DNA of 64,000 bases from Metabacillus rhizolycopersici (GCF_020075705.1 NZ_JAIQUM010000012.1:48743-112742); one strand, 5' to 3'; shown: positions 27,359 to 36,912, numbered from the stretch's first letter. Program-made: numbers and translations. The notes: generated by a model from the letters alone, not told the origin.

Positions 27359-27387
27359 TTTTTTAGACAAACATGAACAATCTGTTC

Positions 27388-27421
27388 AGAGGTGCTGATT
27401 ATTTAATCCGCACCTCTTTTT
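27388..27421 (+). terminator. Terminator after speD
   Basis: AGAGGTGC (27388-27395) pairs with GCACCTCT (27410-27417), followed by TTTT. Confidence 0.9.
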
Positions 27422-27504
27422 ATTATCGGAAATTTTCAGTATGATAGAGGGAGAATAACTTTGAGCACTATTCGAAAAAATAGTTGAAAGAGGAGAAATT
27501 GTAC

Positions 27505-27900
27505 ATGAGTTTTAGTAATAAATTAAAAGACTTTTTTAGTACTTACCAAGAAACAAATGAAAAACATCATATATCAGATTTGAAAAGTCATTATTATAAA
27601 ACTACATACAAAAATGCGTTACATTCTATTCAATCAATTATTGAACAAACAACTGGAATGACCATTACATCGATTTCGGAAGAACGTGGTGAAATAAGTG
27701 TGAACATTGATCACCCTAAAAAGGCCTTTTTAATCGTGACTGTTATTTCTGTCCGCCCTTATGAAACAGCAGTCGACTTTACTGTATCAACGAATACATT
27801 TTTACCAACAGATTTTGGTTTTAGTAAAAAAATTATTCAACAGCTTTATAAAAGGCTTGATGAAAAAGAAACGTTTGTTGGTGTAGGGAAAAGTATGTAA
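27505..27900 (+). CDS. Conserved protein of unknown function before nrdR
   Basis: A 131-residue hydrophilic protein with no signal peptide or membrane segment. I recall a similar 'cytosolic protein' at this place in related Bacillus genomes but no function. The N-terminal third is helical and charged ([21 protein letters not shown]), followed by an apparent alternating strand region ([33 protein letters not shown]). ATG 27505 is chosen because AGAGGAG lies 11 nt upstream; a TTG at 27484 would place the ribosome-binding site inside the gene. It stands 55 bp from nrdR in the same direction. Confidence 0.7.
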   Translation: MSFSNKLKDFFSTYQETNEKHHISDLKSHYYKTTYKNALHSIQSIIEQTTGMTITSISEERGEISVNIDHPKKAFLIVTVISVRPYETAVDFTVSTNTFLPTDFGFSKKIIQQLYKRLDEKETFVGVGKSM

Positions 27901-27955
27901 AAAACATCAAGAATGTAGAAGGTATCCATATAAAGTTTTGATTGGAGCTGGTTAT

Positions 27956-28414
27956 ATGAAATGCCCTTCGTGTCAGCATAATGGTACGAGAGTTTTAGAT
28001 TCAAGACCTGTAGATGATGGTAGATCGATCAGGCGTCGCCGAGAATGTGAAGAATGCCAATATCGCTTTACAACATTTGAAAAGGTTGAGGAATTTCCTT
28101 TAATTGTAGTGAAAAAAGAAGGAACAAGAGAAGAGTTTAGCCGTGAAAAAATTTTACGTGGACTCATTAAGGCGTGTGAAAAAAGGCCAGTTCCTTTGCA
28201 AAAGTTAGAGGATATTGTTCATGAAATAGAAAAAGAGTTAAGAAGTCAAGGTGTTTCGGAAGTGGATAGTGAGCTTGTAGGTGAAATGGTAATGGACAGG
28301 CTTGCAAAAATTGACGAGGTTGCGTATGTGCGATTTGCATCTGTCTATCGCCAATTCAAAGATATTAATGTATTTATAGAGGAATTAACCGATCTAATTA
28401 AAAAAGCGAGGTAA
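27956..28414 (+). CDS. nrdR: Transcriptional repressor NrdR
   Basis: NrdR represses ribonucleotide reductase genes when loaded with dATP and ATP. The 152-residue protein has an N-terminal zinc ribbon ([20 protein letters not shown] ... [12 protein letters not shown]) and an ATP-cone (about 46-136; [20 protein letters not shown]). The length equals the standard NrdR. ATG 27956 has TTGGAG 8 nt upstream; the longer frame from 27938 is rejected. A terminator at 28424 separates it from dnaB. Confidence 0.96.
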   Translation: MKCPSCQHNGTRVLDSRPVDDGRSIRRRRECEECQYRFTTFEKVEEFPLIVVKKEGTREEFSREKILRGLIKACEKRPVPLQKLEDIVHEIEKELRSQGVSEVDSELVGEMVMDRLAKIDEVAYVRFASVYRQFKDINVFIEELTDLIKKAR

Positions 28415-28423
28415 GATGGAAGG

Positions 28424-28458
28424 GAGCTAGTGAAGAAATGTTCTTCAAGCTCTTTTTT
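28424..28458 (+). terminator. Terminator after nrdR
   Basis: GAGCTAGTGAAGAA and TTCTTCAAGCTC pair, followed by TTTTTT. Confidence 0.88.
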
Positions 28459-28534
28459 CAGTGAATAGAAAGCAAACGTGAAGATTTGATTAGTACCTTA
28501 TTTCTCGAATGGTAATAAGGATTATGAATAATAT

Positions 28535-28677
28535 GATTTGGACATAGTGTTCGTGTCCTAAGCGTCTTAGCCCCTCTTCGGGCTAAGACGCTTAGGAATT
28601 GAAGGTAAATAAAGAACACTTTCTATTCCAGAGCGTCTTATTTGCCCGAGGCTGAACAAGGCGCTGTCGCATTTCTA
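28535..28677 (+). repeat. Intergenic hairpin repeat, type A (copy 9)
   Basis: Left end GACATAGTGTTCGTGTCC, a small extra hairpin CTAAGCGTCTTAGCCCC / GGGCTAAGACGCTTAG, then TTCTATTCCAGAGCGTCTTA and GCTGAACAAGGCGCTGTCGC ATTTCTAA. It ends 20 bp before the dnaB start, so it lies in or next to the dnaB leader. Confidence 0.82.
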
Positions 28678-28696
28678 AATGGAAGGTTTGAAGGGG

Positions 28697-30145
28697 ATGA
28701 ATCAGCATTGGAAGGAATTACTTGCTATCGATCGTTATGCGGTAAAGAGTAGTTCGGTTCTTCAAGACTTAGATAGAAAGATCTTAACATTACTTTATCA
28801 ACCGTTAATTGGTTCTAAATGCTATAGTCTTTTTATGACGCTGTGGGGAGAGCTTGAACAAAATCGGTTATGGGGAGATGAGACTACCCATCACAGTTTA
28901 ATGACGATTATGCAAAGTAATCTACGTGATATTTACCGTGAACGATTGAAGTTAGAAGGCCTTGGTTTATTAAAAACGTATGTAAACGAAGGTGAAGAAT
29001 TTAAGCGATATGTATACGAACTTCAATCTCCTCTTACACCGAATGATTTTTTTCAAGATGGTGTGTTAAATATCTATCTCTATAATCGAGTGGGTAAAAA
29101 CAAATTTTTGCAATTAAAACGGTTTTTCTCTGATCAGCAAATGGATGAAGAAATGAAAGATATCACGAGATCCTTTAATGATGTCTTTAACTCTGGTCAA
29201 TCTGCCCATATGATTTCAAGGGTTAATGATGAGACATTTGACGATTTAACTTTGTCTAGTGAAAGAGAGTATGTCCAAACAAATAATCATACGGCGATAG
29301 AAATATCTGACGATACATTTGACTTCGATTTATTTTTCACGGGGATTTCTGACGCAATGATTCCAACAAAGGCGATTACACCCATAGTGAGGGAAGTAAT
29401 AAAGAAGCTTTCTTATTTATACGGAATAAATGCAATAGACATGAAGAATGTGGTAATGAATAGTATTGATCAAGATGACGCAATTGATATTGAAATACTT
29501 AGAAAGTCAGCGCGAGATTGGTATCAATTTCAACATGGAGATGAGCTGCCAGGTTTACTTGATAAAACTCAACCACTTCCATTACAATCGATGGAAAAGG
29601 GAAAAAAACAGCGTTCACAGGAAGAAGAACTTATGTATCAATTAGATACAATTTCACCGAGACAGTTTTTAACAGATGTTTCTGGTGGTGTTCCTCCAAG
29701 TGCTGGCGATTTACAAATTATTGAAGAAGTAATGCTCGGACAAAAACTAGAGCCAGGAGTAGTAAATGTCCTCATTTATTACGTTATGTTAAAAACAGAT
29801 ATGAAACTTACAAAAGGGTATGTTCAAAAGATCGCAAGTCATTGGACAAGAAAGCAAATTAAAACAGTAAAGGCTGCGATGGATCTTGCTAAACAAGAAC
29901 ATCGTCAATATCAACAGTGGGCAGAAGAAAAGACTACGAAAAAAACATCTACTAATAAAAAGGCTCCTATTCGTAAAGAGATGCTACCTTCATGGTTGAA
30001 TGAAGATCAAAGTAATGAGCAAAACAAGGATAAAACAAATGAATCAGATGGACAAACGCAGCTAAATCGTGACCAATTCGAACTCGAAAAAAAGAAATTA
30101 TTTGATCGAATAAAAAGTTATAAGGATAATAAAAGTCATGAATAG
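28697..30145 (+). CDS. dnaB: Replication initiation and membrane attachment protein DnaB
   Basis: The Firmicutes DnaB (not the helicase) helps DnaD and DnaI load the replicative helicase at oriC and at stalled forks, and attaches the origin to the membrane. The 482-residue protein matches the B. subtilis family along its length: N-terminal winged-helix region (LDRKILTLLYQPLIGSKCYSLFMTLWGELEQNRLWG), middle FDFDLFFTGISDAMIP, and the C-terminal DDBH2 region (ILEEVMLGQKLEPGVVNVLIYYVMLKTDMKL-like). The C-terminus is charged. ATG 28697 is chosen by homology, with GGAAGG 11 nt upstream; 28679 adds six unsupported residues. dnaI follows 31 bp later. Confidence 0.92.
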   Translation: MNQHWKELLAIDRYAVKSSSVLQDLDRKILTLLYQPLIGSKCYSLFMTLWGELEQNRLWGDETTHHSLMTIMQSNLRDIYRERLKLEGLGLLKTYVNEGEEFKRYVYELQSPLTPNDFFQDGVLNIYLYNRVGKNKFLQLKRFFSDQQMDEEMKDITRSFNDVFNSGQSAHMISRVNDETFDDLTLSSEREYVQTNNHTAIEISDDTFDFDLFFTGISDAMIPTKAITPIVREVIKKLSYLYGINAIDMKNVVMNSIDQDDAIDIEILRKSARDWYQFQHGDELPGLLDKTQPLPLQSMEKGKKQRSQEEELMYQLDTISPRQFLTDVSGGVPPSAGDLQIIEEVMLGQKLEPGVVNVLIYYVMLKTDMKLTKGYVQKIASHWTRKQIKTVKAAMDLAKQEHRQYQQWAEEKTTKKTSTNKKAPIRKEMLPSWLNEDQSNEQNKDKTNESDGQTQLNRDQFELEKKKLFDRIKSYKDNKSHE

Positions 30146-30176
30146 ATTAAGGAGAAATAAAGTGAGGTGAAGAAGG

Positions 30177-31115
30177 ATGGAACGAATGAGTAATTCTTTT
30201 AAAAGTTTAATAAATAGACCTGACTTTAAAGATCGCTTTAACGGTTTGAAAAATCAGGTATTAAATAACTCTGAGGTACAAGCTTTTTTAACAAAGCATG
30301 CAGCAGAAATTGAAGAAGGTATGGTTGAAAGAAGTCTTGTAAAGCTTTTCGAGTTTGTTAATCAGAGCAAAAATTGCGAACAATGTCCTTCGTTATCACA
30401 GTGTAAAAATCTCTTGGAAGGCTATCATCCACGTTTAGTCATTCAAGGACGAATCATTGATCTTCAATACGACAAATGTCCAACGAAGGAAGCGCATGAT
30501 GAACGTAAAAAACATGAGTCACTCATTAAAAGTATGTATATTCCAAAGGATATTTTAGCAGCGCAGTTAGATCAGATTGACGTTGAAATGGATGAAACAA
30601 GTCGCTTTAAGGCCCTTAGTTTAGCACAAGATTTTGTTGAGCAATACAATAGTGGTAAGCGTCCAAAGGGCTTATATTTATATGGCTCCTTTGGTGTCGG
30701 GAAAACGTACATTTTAGGTGCAATTGCGAATGAATTAGCTTCCCATAAAATATCCTCCATGCTTGTATATGTGCCGGAATTTATGAGAGAGCTAAAAGGT
30801 TCTTTTCAAAATTCATCGCTAGATCAAAAAGTAGATGTTGTAAAGAAAGTTCCGGTTCTTATGCTAGATGATATAGGTGCAGAATCAATGTCAAGTTGGA
30901 TGAGGGATGATATTCTTGGTACGATCTTGCAGTTTAGGATGCTTGAAAACCTGCCAACGTTCTTTTCTTCCAATTTTGACCACAAACAACTCCAACACCA
31001 TCTCTCCTATTCGCAACGTGGTGAAGAAGAACCGGTAAAAGCAGCGAGAATTATGGAACGAATTAAACATATGGCAATACCGATTGAGTTAACAGGCAGA
31101 AATCGCAGGGGGTAG
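30177..31115 (+). CDS. dnaI: Primosomal helicase loader DnaI
   Basis: DnaI loads the replicative helicase DnaC during initiation and restart. The 312-residue protein has an N-terminal helicase-binding domain with zinc ligands (C67, C70, C76, H84 or C101 candidates) and a C-terminal AAA+ ATPase with Walker A GSFGVGKT (170-177) and Walker B VLMLDDIGAES, plus sensor FFSSNF. ATG 30177 has GAGGTGAAGAAGG upstream. Gene pair dnaB-dnaI is conserved in Bacillaceae. Confidence 0.96.
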   Translation: MERMSNSFKSLINRPDFKDRFNGLKNQVLNNSEVQAFLTKHAAEIEEGMVERSLVKLFEFVNQSKNCEQCPSLSQCKNLLEGYHPRLVIQGRIIDLQYDKCPTKEAHDERKKHESLIKSMYIPKDILAAQLDQIDVEMDETSRFKALSLAQDFVEQYNSGKRPKGLYLYGSFGVGKTYILGAIANELASHKISSMLVYVPEFMRELKGSFQNSSLDQKVDVVKKVPVLMLDDIGAESMSSWMRDDILGTILQFRMLENLPTFFSSNFDHKQLQHHLSYSQRGEEEPVKAARIMERIKHMAIPIELTGRNRRG

Positions 31116-31203
31116 AATGTTAAGCACAGTGCTATGAAAAAGGAATAGCATAGGCTGTTAGACACGAACATTTCATTCGGAAATCTAATCCCTCTAGTCA
31201 CTA

Positions 31204-31247
31204 AAAAAGTACCTTGCTCCTAGATATAATAGGACAGGTACTTTTTT
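31204..31247. terminator. Terminator after dnaI
   Basis: AAAAAGTACCTTGCTCCTA / TAGGACAGGTACTTTTTT, a stem with A and T runs on both sides, possibly bidirectional. Confidence 0.88.
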
Positions 31248-31251
31248 GAGA

Positions 31252-31331
31252 GAAAGTATAAATTTTTTTGACTTAGTTTTCGTGTCCAGCGCCTAGCCCC
31301 TCGAGGTCATAAGACGCTTGCGCTTTTTGAG
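31252..31331 (+). repeat. Short type A hairpin repeat (copy 10)
   Basis: GAAAGTATAAATTTTTTTGA then CTTAGTTTTCGTGTCCAGCG and CCTAGCCCCTCGAGGTCATAAGACGCTTGCGCTTTTT. The central hairpin is absent: the left block is joined directly to the right end. Confidence 0.8.
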
Positions 31332-31448
31332 ATTAAAGGGCAGTAAATTCCCCATGATGGAAGTTTTCTATAAATAATTTCTTTGCTTCTAAAGAACCTA
31401 GTTCCCCCATATACATAAAATAGGTGGTGGTAGATAGGGGGGACAAAC

Positions 31449-32300
31449 ATGCTTGAGATTTTTTTTGGGTCTCCGAAAGAGGCAAAGACGATTTATTCCA
31501 TTTTTCGCTCAAGGTGTAAGGGGCTCGATTCAGAACTGCAATTATTAAATCAACGAAGTATAAAAATTAACTCTAAAACGTGGAATATCTCTTTAGAACA
31601 GATTATTATACCAGGGCTTGTTCAGTTTATGATTGAATATAAGGAACGCCAAATTCTGGTTGCGATTATTAGGGAAAAATATTATTTTCTAGTGGAAGAA
31701 GAACAGCAACAAATTATACATATCGCTCAATCAATTATAGAGGGGGAACGAAAAAATCTACCTAGAGCTCAAAAGCTTTCTCCCCGCGATGATATTTTAC
31801 GAGCGGCTTTTGAACAATTTTTACGGCCTGATTTGCACTTTTCTTTTACATCATTTCAAAAATTTCGTCTCCATGAATATAGAGAAAAATTACGTGAATA
31901 TGTTGAAGTAGCTATTGAGGAATATAAGCTTGAACAAGAGTATCAAAGTTTTATTCAAAGCTTGCGAGATTATCTTGAGGTGAAAGAATGTGTCGTAGAA
32001 TGGATTTTAATCGTGCACGAACAGAATAAAGGATATTGTGTATTTAAACGAAACAAACAAGAAATATCTGAACACGAATTGAAAAAATATATTGATAAGG
32101 GTTTTGTGGACCAACATCCAATGGAGATTGATTCAGATTTATTAGCGCCCATAGTCTCGATGGCTCCAAATAGGATTTCACTTTATACAAATGACCCATT
32201 TGATGGAATGGTTCAAACCATTCATAATATTTTTCAAGAGAGAGTGGACATACATAGTTATCAGGAATTTTCTCTAAATGTGAACGAGGATAAAAAATGA
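31449..32300 (+). CDS. ytxC: YtxC family protein (sporulation-associated)
   Basis: A 283-residue soluble protein of the YtxC family, conserved near dnaI and thrS in endospore formers and annotated as a putative sporulation protein. No enzymatic motif is visible. It is mostly helical and charged, with the conserved-looking segment EEEQQQIIHIAQSIIEGE and FEQFLRPDLHFSFTSFQKFRLHEYREKL. ATG 31449 follows AGGGGGGAC. The thrS promoter begins about 20 bp after its stop. Confidence 0.8.
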   Translation: MLEIFFGSPKEAKTIYSIFRSRCKGLDSELQLLNQRSIKINSKTWNISLEQIIIPGLVQFMIEYKERQILVAIIREKYYFLVEEEQQQIIHIAQSIIEGERKNLPRAQKLSPRDDILRAAFEQFLRPDLHFSFTSFQKFRLHEYREKLREYVEVAIEEYKLEQEYQSFIQSLRDYLEVKECVVEWILIVHEQNKGYCVFKRNKQEISEHELKKYIDKGFVDQHPMEIDSDLLAPIVSMAPNRISLYTNDPFDGMVQTIHNIFQERVDIHSYQEFSLNVNEDKK

Positions 32301-32320
32301 TTGATTATGTAAAAGCCTTC

Positions 32321-32349
32321 TTGATTTTCAAAAAAAAAAACTTTATAAT
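32321..32349 (+). promoter_or_regulatory. SigA-type promoter for the thrS leader
   Basis: TTGATT (32321-32326), a 17-bp spacer made mostly of A residues, and TATAAT (32344-32349). Confidence 0.75.
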
Positions 32350-32355
32350 ACGAGG

Positions 32356-32690
32356 TAATTGCAAAATTATCAGTAATGATAAGGATATGAGCTTGTTTAT
32401 ACGGTTCCCAGAGAGGGGAGGATTTGCTGAAACCTTCCTAACACGATGAACAAACTTACCACCTTTGAACTTCAGTTGTGAACAGTCTATCTAAGTAATA
32501 ACTGACGGACTTCCCGTTATCGATGTAAAGCCAATTCAAATGTTTCTACAGATTGAATGATTTGTATGAATCATGATGTTTATTTTCTATGAAAAATAAT
32601 TGTCATGTTGATTTTGGGAACAAGGGTGGAACCACGATCCATTGACTAGAGTATAACTCGTCCCTTTTTTAGGGGGCGAGTTTTATTTAT
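32356..32690 (+). promoter_or_regulatory. T-box leader for thrS
   Basis: The antiterminator carries the T-box AGGGTGGAACCACG (32623-32636), followed by a terminator CTCGTCCC ... GGGGGCGAG TTTTA (32658-32685). The base after TGG is A, which would pair with a U discriminator, as expected for tRNA-Thr. A likely threonine specifier ACC is at 32458-32460. Uncharged tRNA-Thr should favour read-through into thrS. Confidence 0.9.
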
Positions 32691-32716
32691 TTTGGAGCAG
32701 AAAATATAGACAATAA

Positions 32717-32854
32717 GCGACGGACTTAGTGCCGTGTCTAGCTCCAGCGCCTAGGTCCTCGAGGCATAAGCCACTCATGAATTGAAGGTAAAAAACACCT
32801 TCTATTCATGAGCGTCTTATGCTTGTCGGACTTGAACAAGGCGCTTCCGCTTTT
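32717..32854 (+). repeat. Hairpin repeat between T-box terminator and thrS (copy 11)
   Basis: CTTAGTGCCGTGTCTAGCTC, CAGCGCCTAGGTCCTCGAGG, a central stem CACTCATGAATTGAAGG / CCTTCTATTCATGAGCG, and TTGAACAAGGCGCTTCCGCT TTTA. It ends just before the thrS ribosome-binding site AAAAAGGAG. Confidence 0.88.
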
Positions 32855-32874
32855 AAAAAAAGGAGTGAACAAGG

Positions 32875-34812
32875 ATGTCAGACGTTATAAAAATTGCGTT
32901 TCCAGACGGAGCTGTGAAGGAGTTTGCTAAAGGTACCACGACTGAAGATATTGCGGCATCCATTAGCCCGGGATTAAAAAAGAAATCTCTTGCAGGGAAG
33001 TTAGATGGGAAATTAATCGATTTGCGCACAGCCATTCAAGCGGATGGTGCAATTGAAATTGTGACGCAGGATAGTGAAGAAGCGTTAGAAATTATGCGCC
33101 ATTCAACAGCGCATTTAATGGCACAAGCAATTAAGCGCCTATATAAAGATCAATCGATTCAGCTTGGGATTGGACCAGTAATTGAAAATGGTTTTTACTA
33201 TGATATTGATATGGAGCAGGCGATCACACCTGAAGATTTACCTGAAATCGAAAAAGAGATGAAAAAAATTATCAATGAAAACCTCGCGATTGTTCGCACT
33301 GAGGTAAGTCGTGAAGAAGCGCAGCGACGTTTTGAGGAATTACAGGATCCGCTAAAGCTTGAGTTACTAGAAGCTATTCCACAGGGTGAAGCTGTGTCAA
33401 TTTATGAACAAGGTGAATTTTTTGACCTTTGCCGTGGCGTGCATTTGCCATCAACAGGTAAAATTAAAGAATTCAAGTTGCTAAGTGTCGCAGGAGCTTA
33501 CTGGCGTGGTGATAGTAAGAATAAAATGCTTCAACGTATTTATGGAACAGCATTCTTCAAGAAAAGTGAATTAGATGAGCATCTTCGCATCCTAGAAGAA
33601 GCGAAGGAGCGTGACCATCGTAAACTTGGGAAGGAACTAGGTTTGTTTACAACTTCTCAAAAGGTTGGTCAAGGTTTACCATTATGGCTTCCAAAAGGTG
33701 CAACAATTCGTCGTATTGTTGAGCGTTACATTGTCGATAAGGAAGAACGCCTAGGCTACCAACACGTATATACACCTGTTTTAGCAAGTGTTGAATTATA
33801 TAAAACATCTGGTCATTGGCAACATTACCAAGAAGATATGTTTCCGATAATGGAAATGGACAACGAAGATTTAGTGCTCCGTCCTATGAACTGTCCACAC
33901 CATATGATGGTGTATAAGAATGATATTCACAGCTATCGCGAGCTTCCAATCCGGATTGCTGAGCTTGGAATGATGCATCGTTATGAAATGTCTGGGGCGT
34001 TATCCGGCCTGCAACGTGTACGTGGCATGACGTTAAATGATGCTCATATTTTTGTTCGACCTGATCAAATTAAAGAAGAATTTATCCGCGTTGTGCGTTT
34101 AATTGAAGCTGTTTACAAAGATTTTGGAATTGATAAGTATTCATTCAGATTGTCTTATCGTGATCCAGAGGATAAAGAAAAGTACTTTGATGATGATAAC
34201 ATGTGGGAAAAAGCGCAAAGCATGCTAAAAGATGCAATGGATGAATTAGGCCATGATTATTTTGAAGCAGAGGGTGAAGCGGCGTTTTACGGTCCAAAAC
34301 TGGATGTTCAAGTAAGAACAGCGCTTGGAAAAGATGAAACACTTTCAACTGTTCAATTGGATTTCTTACTTCCTGAGCGTTTTGATTTAACATACGTTGG
34401 TGAAGATGGCAAGCAGCATCGTCCAGTTGTTATCCACCGTGGCGTTGTATCAACGATGGAGCGCTTTGTAGCCTTCTTGATTGAAGAATACAAAGGAGCA
34501 TTCCCAACATGGCTTGCACCAGTACAGGTTCAAGTAATTCCAGTATCACCTGCGATTCATCTTGATTATGCAAAACAAGTACAGGAGCAGCTTCAAGAAG
34601 TTGGTTTACGCGTCGAGTTAGATGCTCGCGATGAAAAAATGGGGTATAAAATTCGTGAATCACAAATGCAAAAAACTCCTTACATGCTTGTAGTAGGGGA
34701 TAACGAGATTGCAGAAAAAGCGGTTAATGTTCGCAAATACGGTGAGCAAAAATCAGAAACAGTACCGTTCGAGCAGTTTTTAACAATGATTAAACAAGAA
34801 GTAAATAGATAA
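32875..34812 (+). CDS. thrS: Threonine-tRNA ligase
   Basis: ThrS charges tRNA-Thr. The 645-residue protein has the N-terminal TGS domain (about 1-64), the editing domain with [10 protein letters not shown] (HxxxH) and the later zinc-site residues, the class II catalytic core with [13 protein letters not shown] (zinc Cys), [23 protein letters not shown] (motif 2) and the [17 protein letters not shown] motif 3 region, and the C-terminal anticodon-binding domain ([11 protein letters not shown]). ATG 32875 follows AAAAAGGAGTG. A T-box controls it. Confidence 0.98.
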   Translation: MSDVIKIAFPDGAVKEFAKGTTTEDIAASISPGLKKKSLAGKLDGKLIDLRTAIQADGAIEIVTQDSEEALEIMRHSTAHLMAQAIKRLYKDQSIQLGIGPVIENGFYYDIDMEQAITPEDLPEIEKEMKKIINENLAIVRTEVSREEAQRRFEELQDPLKLELLEAIPQGEAVSIYEQGEFFDLCRGVHLPSTGKIKEFKLLSVAGAYWRGDSKNKMLQRIYGTAFFKKSELDEHLRILEEAKERDHRKLGKELGLFTTSQKVGQGLPLWLPKGATIRRIVERYIVDKEERLGYQHVYTPVLASVELYKTSGHWQHYQEDMFPIMEMDNEDLVLRPMNCPHHMMVYKNDIHSYRELPIRIAELGMMHRYEMSGALSGLQRVRGMTLNDAHIFVRPDQIKEEFIRVVRLIEAVYKDFGIDKYSFRLSYRDPEDKEKYFDDDNMWEKAQSMLKDAMDELGHDYFEAEGEAAFYGPKLDVQVRTALGKDETLSTVQLDFLLPERFDLTYVGEDGKQHRPVVIHRGVVSTMERFVAFLIEEYKGAFPTWLAPVQVQVIPVSPAIHLDYAKQVQEQLQEVGLRVELDARDEKMGYKIRESQMQKTPYMLVVGDNEIAEKAVNVRKYGEQKSETVPFEQFLTMIKQEVNR

Positions 34813-34844
34813 TCATTTCTAAAATGGGGACCGTCTCAAAAAAA

Positions 34845-34872
34845 GTCTTGAACAAGGTGTTTATGCATTTCT
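34845..34872 (+). repeat. Right-end fragment of the hairpin repeat (copy 12)
   Basis: GTCTTGAACAAGGTGTTTAT GCATTTCT resembles the type A right end, just after thrS. There are no other blocks. Confidence 0.45.
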
Positions 34873-34935
34873 TTTAAAAAACTATTGCAACAACTTAAAG
34901 CATTTGGTAGAATAACATATGTTGTTAAAAGTTAC

Positions 34936-34964
34936 TTGCAAAGTCTTTGCTATGATGTTATAAT
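34936..34964 (+). promoter_or_regulatory. SigA-type promoter for infC-rpmI-rplT
   Basis: TTGCAA (34936-34941), 17 bp, TATAAT (34959-34964). Confidence 0.8.
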
Positions 34965-34970
34965 CAACAA

Positions 34971-35118
34971 GGTAATTGAATAGTTTCTATATGAACAAGT
35001 AGAAGCACCCGCTTCTCACCTGATTGACACATCCATTTGTAGTTGGCAGGTTACGATGAATTTTTACGTATACAATCGTAGTGTGGGTGTTTATACATCC
35101 GCACTTTTTTATTTTTAA
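34971..35118 (+). promoter_or_regulatory. L20-type leader of the infC operon
   Basis: The leader contains CACCTGATTGACACATCC and GTAGTTGGCAGGTTACGATG, which I recall from the Bacillus L20 leader, and ends with a terminator GTGTGGGTG ... CATCCGCAC TTTTTT (35080-35110). In B. subtilis ribosomal protein L20 binds this leader and promotes premature termination of infC-rpmI-rplT. Confidence 0.75.
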
Positions 35119-35202
35119 GAAAAATAAAAAAGCCAGAATCAACAATAAATTGGATTTGAATAAATGCTATTCAGTTTGATAAAACCTTGGAGGTGGCTAA
35201 TT

Positions 35203-35721
35203 ATTAGCAAAGATATGATGGTAAATGACGGAATCCGTGCACGTGAGCTTCGTCTGATTGGTGCCAATGGAGATCAACTTGGAATTAAATCACGTCAAGA
35301 GGCGTTGGAAATTGCTACTAGAGCTAATTTAGATTTAGTTTTAGTTGCACCAAATGCAAAGCCTCCTGTATGCCGCATCATGGATTACGGAAAATTCCGT
35401 TTTGAACAGCAAAAGAAAGATAAAGAGGCGCGTAAAAATCAAAAAATCATCAACTTAAAAGAGGTTCGTCTGAGCCCAACGATTGATGAACATGACTTTA
35501 ACACTAAGCTTCGAAATGCACGTAAATTCTTAGAAAAAGGCGATAAAGTGAAAGCTTCTATCCGTTTCAAAGGACGTGCAATTACACATAAAGGAATTGG
35601 TCAGAAGGTGCTTGATCGATTCTCAACAGAATGTGCGGATTTAAGTACGATTGAATCTCATCCAAAAATGGACGGACGTAGCATGTTCTTAGTTTTAGCA
35701 CCGAAAAATGAAAAGCAATAA
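35203..35721 (+). CDS. infC: Translation initiation factor IF-3, ATT start
   Basis: IF-3 checks initiator tRNA pairing on the 30S subunit. The 172-residue protein has the family N-domain ([20 protein letters not shown]), the lysine-rich linker ([16 protein letters not shown]) and the C-domain ([23 protein letters not shown]). Homology and the strong ribosome-binding site CTTGGAGGTGG (35187-35197) both point to ATT at 35203 (I-S-K-D), not the upstream ATG at 35164. An AUU start is a known feature of infC and allows self-control of translation. First gene of the infC-rpmI-rplT operon. Confidence 0.92.
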   Translation: MSKDMMVNDGIRARELRLIGANGDQLGIKSRQEALEIATRANLDLVLVAPNAKPPVCRIMDYGKFRFEQQKKDKEARKNQKIINLKEVRLSPTIDEHDFNTKLRNARKFLEKGDKVKASIRFKGRAITHKGIGQKVLDRFSTECADLSTIESHPKMDGRSMFLVLAPKNEKQ

Positions 35722-35741
35722 TACTTAAGGAGGAATCCCTT

Positions 35742-35942
35742 ATGCCAAAAATGAAAACTCACCGTGGAGCTGCTAAGCGTTTCAAGAAGACCGGTTCTGG
35801 TAAACTTAAACGTTCACATGCTTACACTAGTCACTTATTCGCTAACAAATCTACAAAAGCTAAACGTAAATTACGTAAATCAACTGTAGTAAGCAAAGGC
35901 GATTTCAAACGTATTCGTCATTTATTAGACAACATTAAATAA
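35742..35942 (+). CDS. rpmI: 50S ribosomal protein L35
   Basis: A 66-residue basic ribosomal protein with the L35 signature [20 protein letters not shown] and [22 protein letters not shown] 35742 follows AAGGAGGAA. It lies 20 bp after infC and 31 bp before rplT, the conserved operon order. Confidence 0.98.
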   Translation: MPKMKTHRGAAKRFKKTGSGKLKRSHAYTSHLFANKSTKAKRKLRKSTVVSKGDFKRIRHLLDNIK

Positions 35943-35973
35943 TCGGAACACCGTAATATAGGAGGGAATTTAC

Positions 35974-36333
35974 ATGCCAAGAGTAAAAGGCGGTATCGTT
36001 TCACGTAAACGTCGTAAAAAAGTATTAAAATTAGCTAAAGGTTATTTCGGATCTAAACATACATTATACAAAGTTGCTAACCAACAAGTAATGAAATCTT
36101 TAATGTATGCTTACCGTGACCGTCGTCAGAAAAAACGCGACTTCCGTAAGTTATGGATCACTCGTATCAACGCAGCTGCACGCATCAATGGTCTTTCTTA
36201 TAGCCGTTTAATGCATGGCTTAAAGCTTGCTGGTATCGAAGTAAACCGTAAAATGCTTGCTGATTTAGCTGTAGCGGACGAAAAAGCATTTGCTCAATTA
36301 GCAGACGCTGCTAAAGCACAATTAACAAAATAA
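35974..36333 (+). CDS. rplT: 50S ribosomal protein L20
   Basis: A 119-residue ribosomal protein needed early in 50S assembly; [29 protein letters not shown] and [24 protein letters not shown] segments are clear. In Bacillus it also represses its own operon by binding the infC leader, and a matching leader lies upstream here. ATG 35974 follows AGGAGGGAA. A strong terminator follows. Confidence 0.98.
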   Translation: MPRVKGGIVSRKRRKKVLKLAKGYFGSKHTLYKVANQQVMKSLMYAYRDRRQKKRDFRKLWITRINAAARINGLSYSRLMHGLKLAGIEVNRKMLADLAVADEKAFAQLADAAKAQLTK

Positions 36334-36343
36334 TTGAACGTAT

Positions 36344-36384
36344 AAAGAGAGCTGACTCACCGATGGGTCAGCTCTCTTTTTATT
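36344..36384 (+). terminator. Terminator of the infC operon
   Basis: AAAGAGAGCTGACTCACCG / GGGTCAGCTCTCTTTTT. Confidence 0.95.
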
Positions 36385-36576
36385 GAGAAATAATCCGTAC
36401 AGTAGAATGGTTGAAAAAGTCGATCCAATGGAGGGTAAAATCGAAATAGTGGTTGAAATCCGTAAATATAATGGAGACAACTGTGTAAATCGTAAAATAG
36501 CCCCCTTATAGACAATAGGGTAAGAAAAGCTGATAATAAAAGTTATTAAAAAAATGATAAAAGGGGAAACGAAAGC

Positions 36577-36843
36577 ATGAACTACATAGTAATCTATTAC
36601 CTTTTGATCAATGTACTTTGCTTTTTTGTCATGGGAATCGATAAAAAACGTGCTAAGCGCGGGGAATGGAGAATAAAAGAAACGACGCTTTGGTGGCTTG
36701 CAGTAGCAGGTGGTGCATTAGGTGGGTTTATGGGAATGAGAGTATATCATCATAAAACAAAACATACATCATTTAAGATCGGTTTTCCAAGTATCGCGGC
36801 CATTCAGCTATTTCTATTAATCTCTTTGCTAAAATTGGCATAA
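36577..36843 (+). CDS. ysdA: DUF1294 small membrane protein (YsdA)
   Basis: An 88-residue DUF1294 protein: transmembrane helix about 4-22, the family motif MGIDKKRAKRGEWRIKETTLWWLAVAGGALGGFMGM, a basic loop (YHHKTKHTSFKIGFP) and a C-terminal helix. Function unknown. ATG 36577 has AAAGGGGAAAC upstream. This is the conserved neighbour downstream of rplT. Confidence 0.9.
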   Translation: MNYIVIYYLLINVLCFFVMGIDKKRAKRGEWRIKETTLWWLAVAGGALGGFMGMRVYHHKTKHTSFKIGFPSIAAIQLFLLISLLKLA

Positions 36844-36912
36844 AGTAAACAAATTCCCGTACAATGAATCGAACACTACAAACATCATTTGATTGCTAAC
36901 AAGAAAGTGGTG

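Noticed and set aside
35164..35202. ATG start for infC at 35164
   Set aside because: It would include the strong ribosome-binding site at 35187-35197 within the coding sequence and add non-homologous residues; ATT 35203 fits better.
36889..36912. TTG start at 36889 for the TVP38 family protein
   Set aside because: There is no ribosome-binding site before it; ATG 36913 is better placed, although support is modest.
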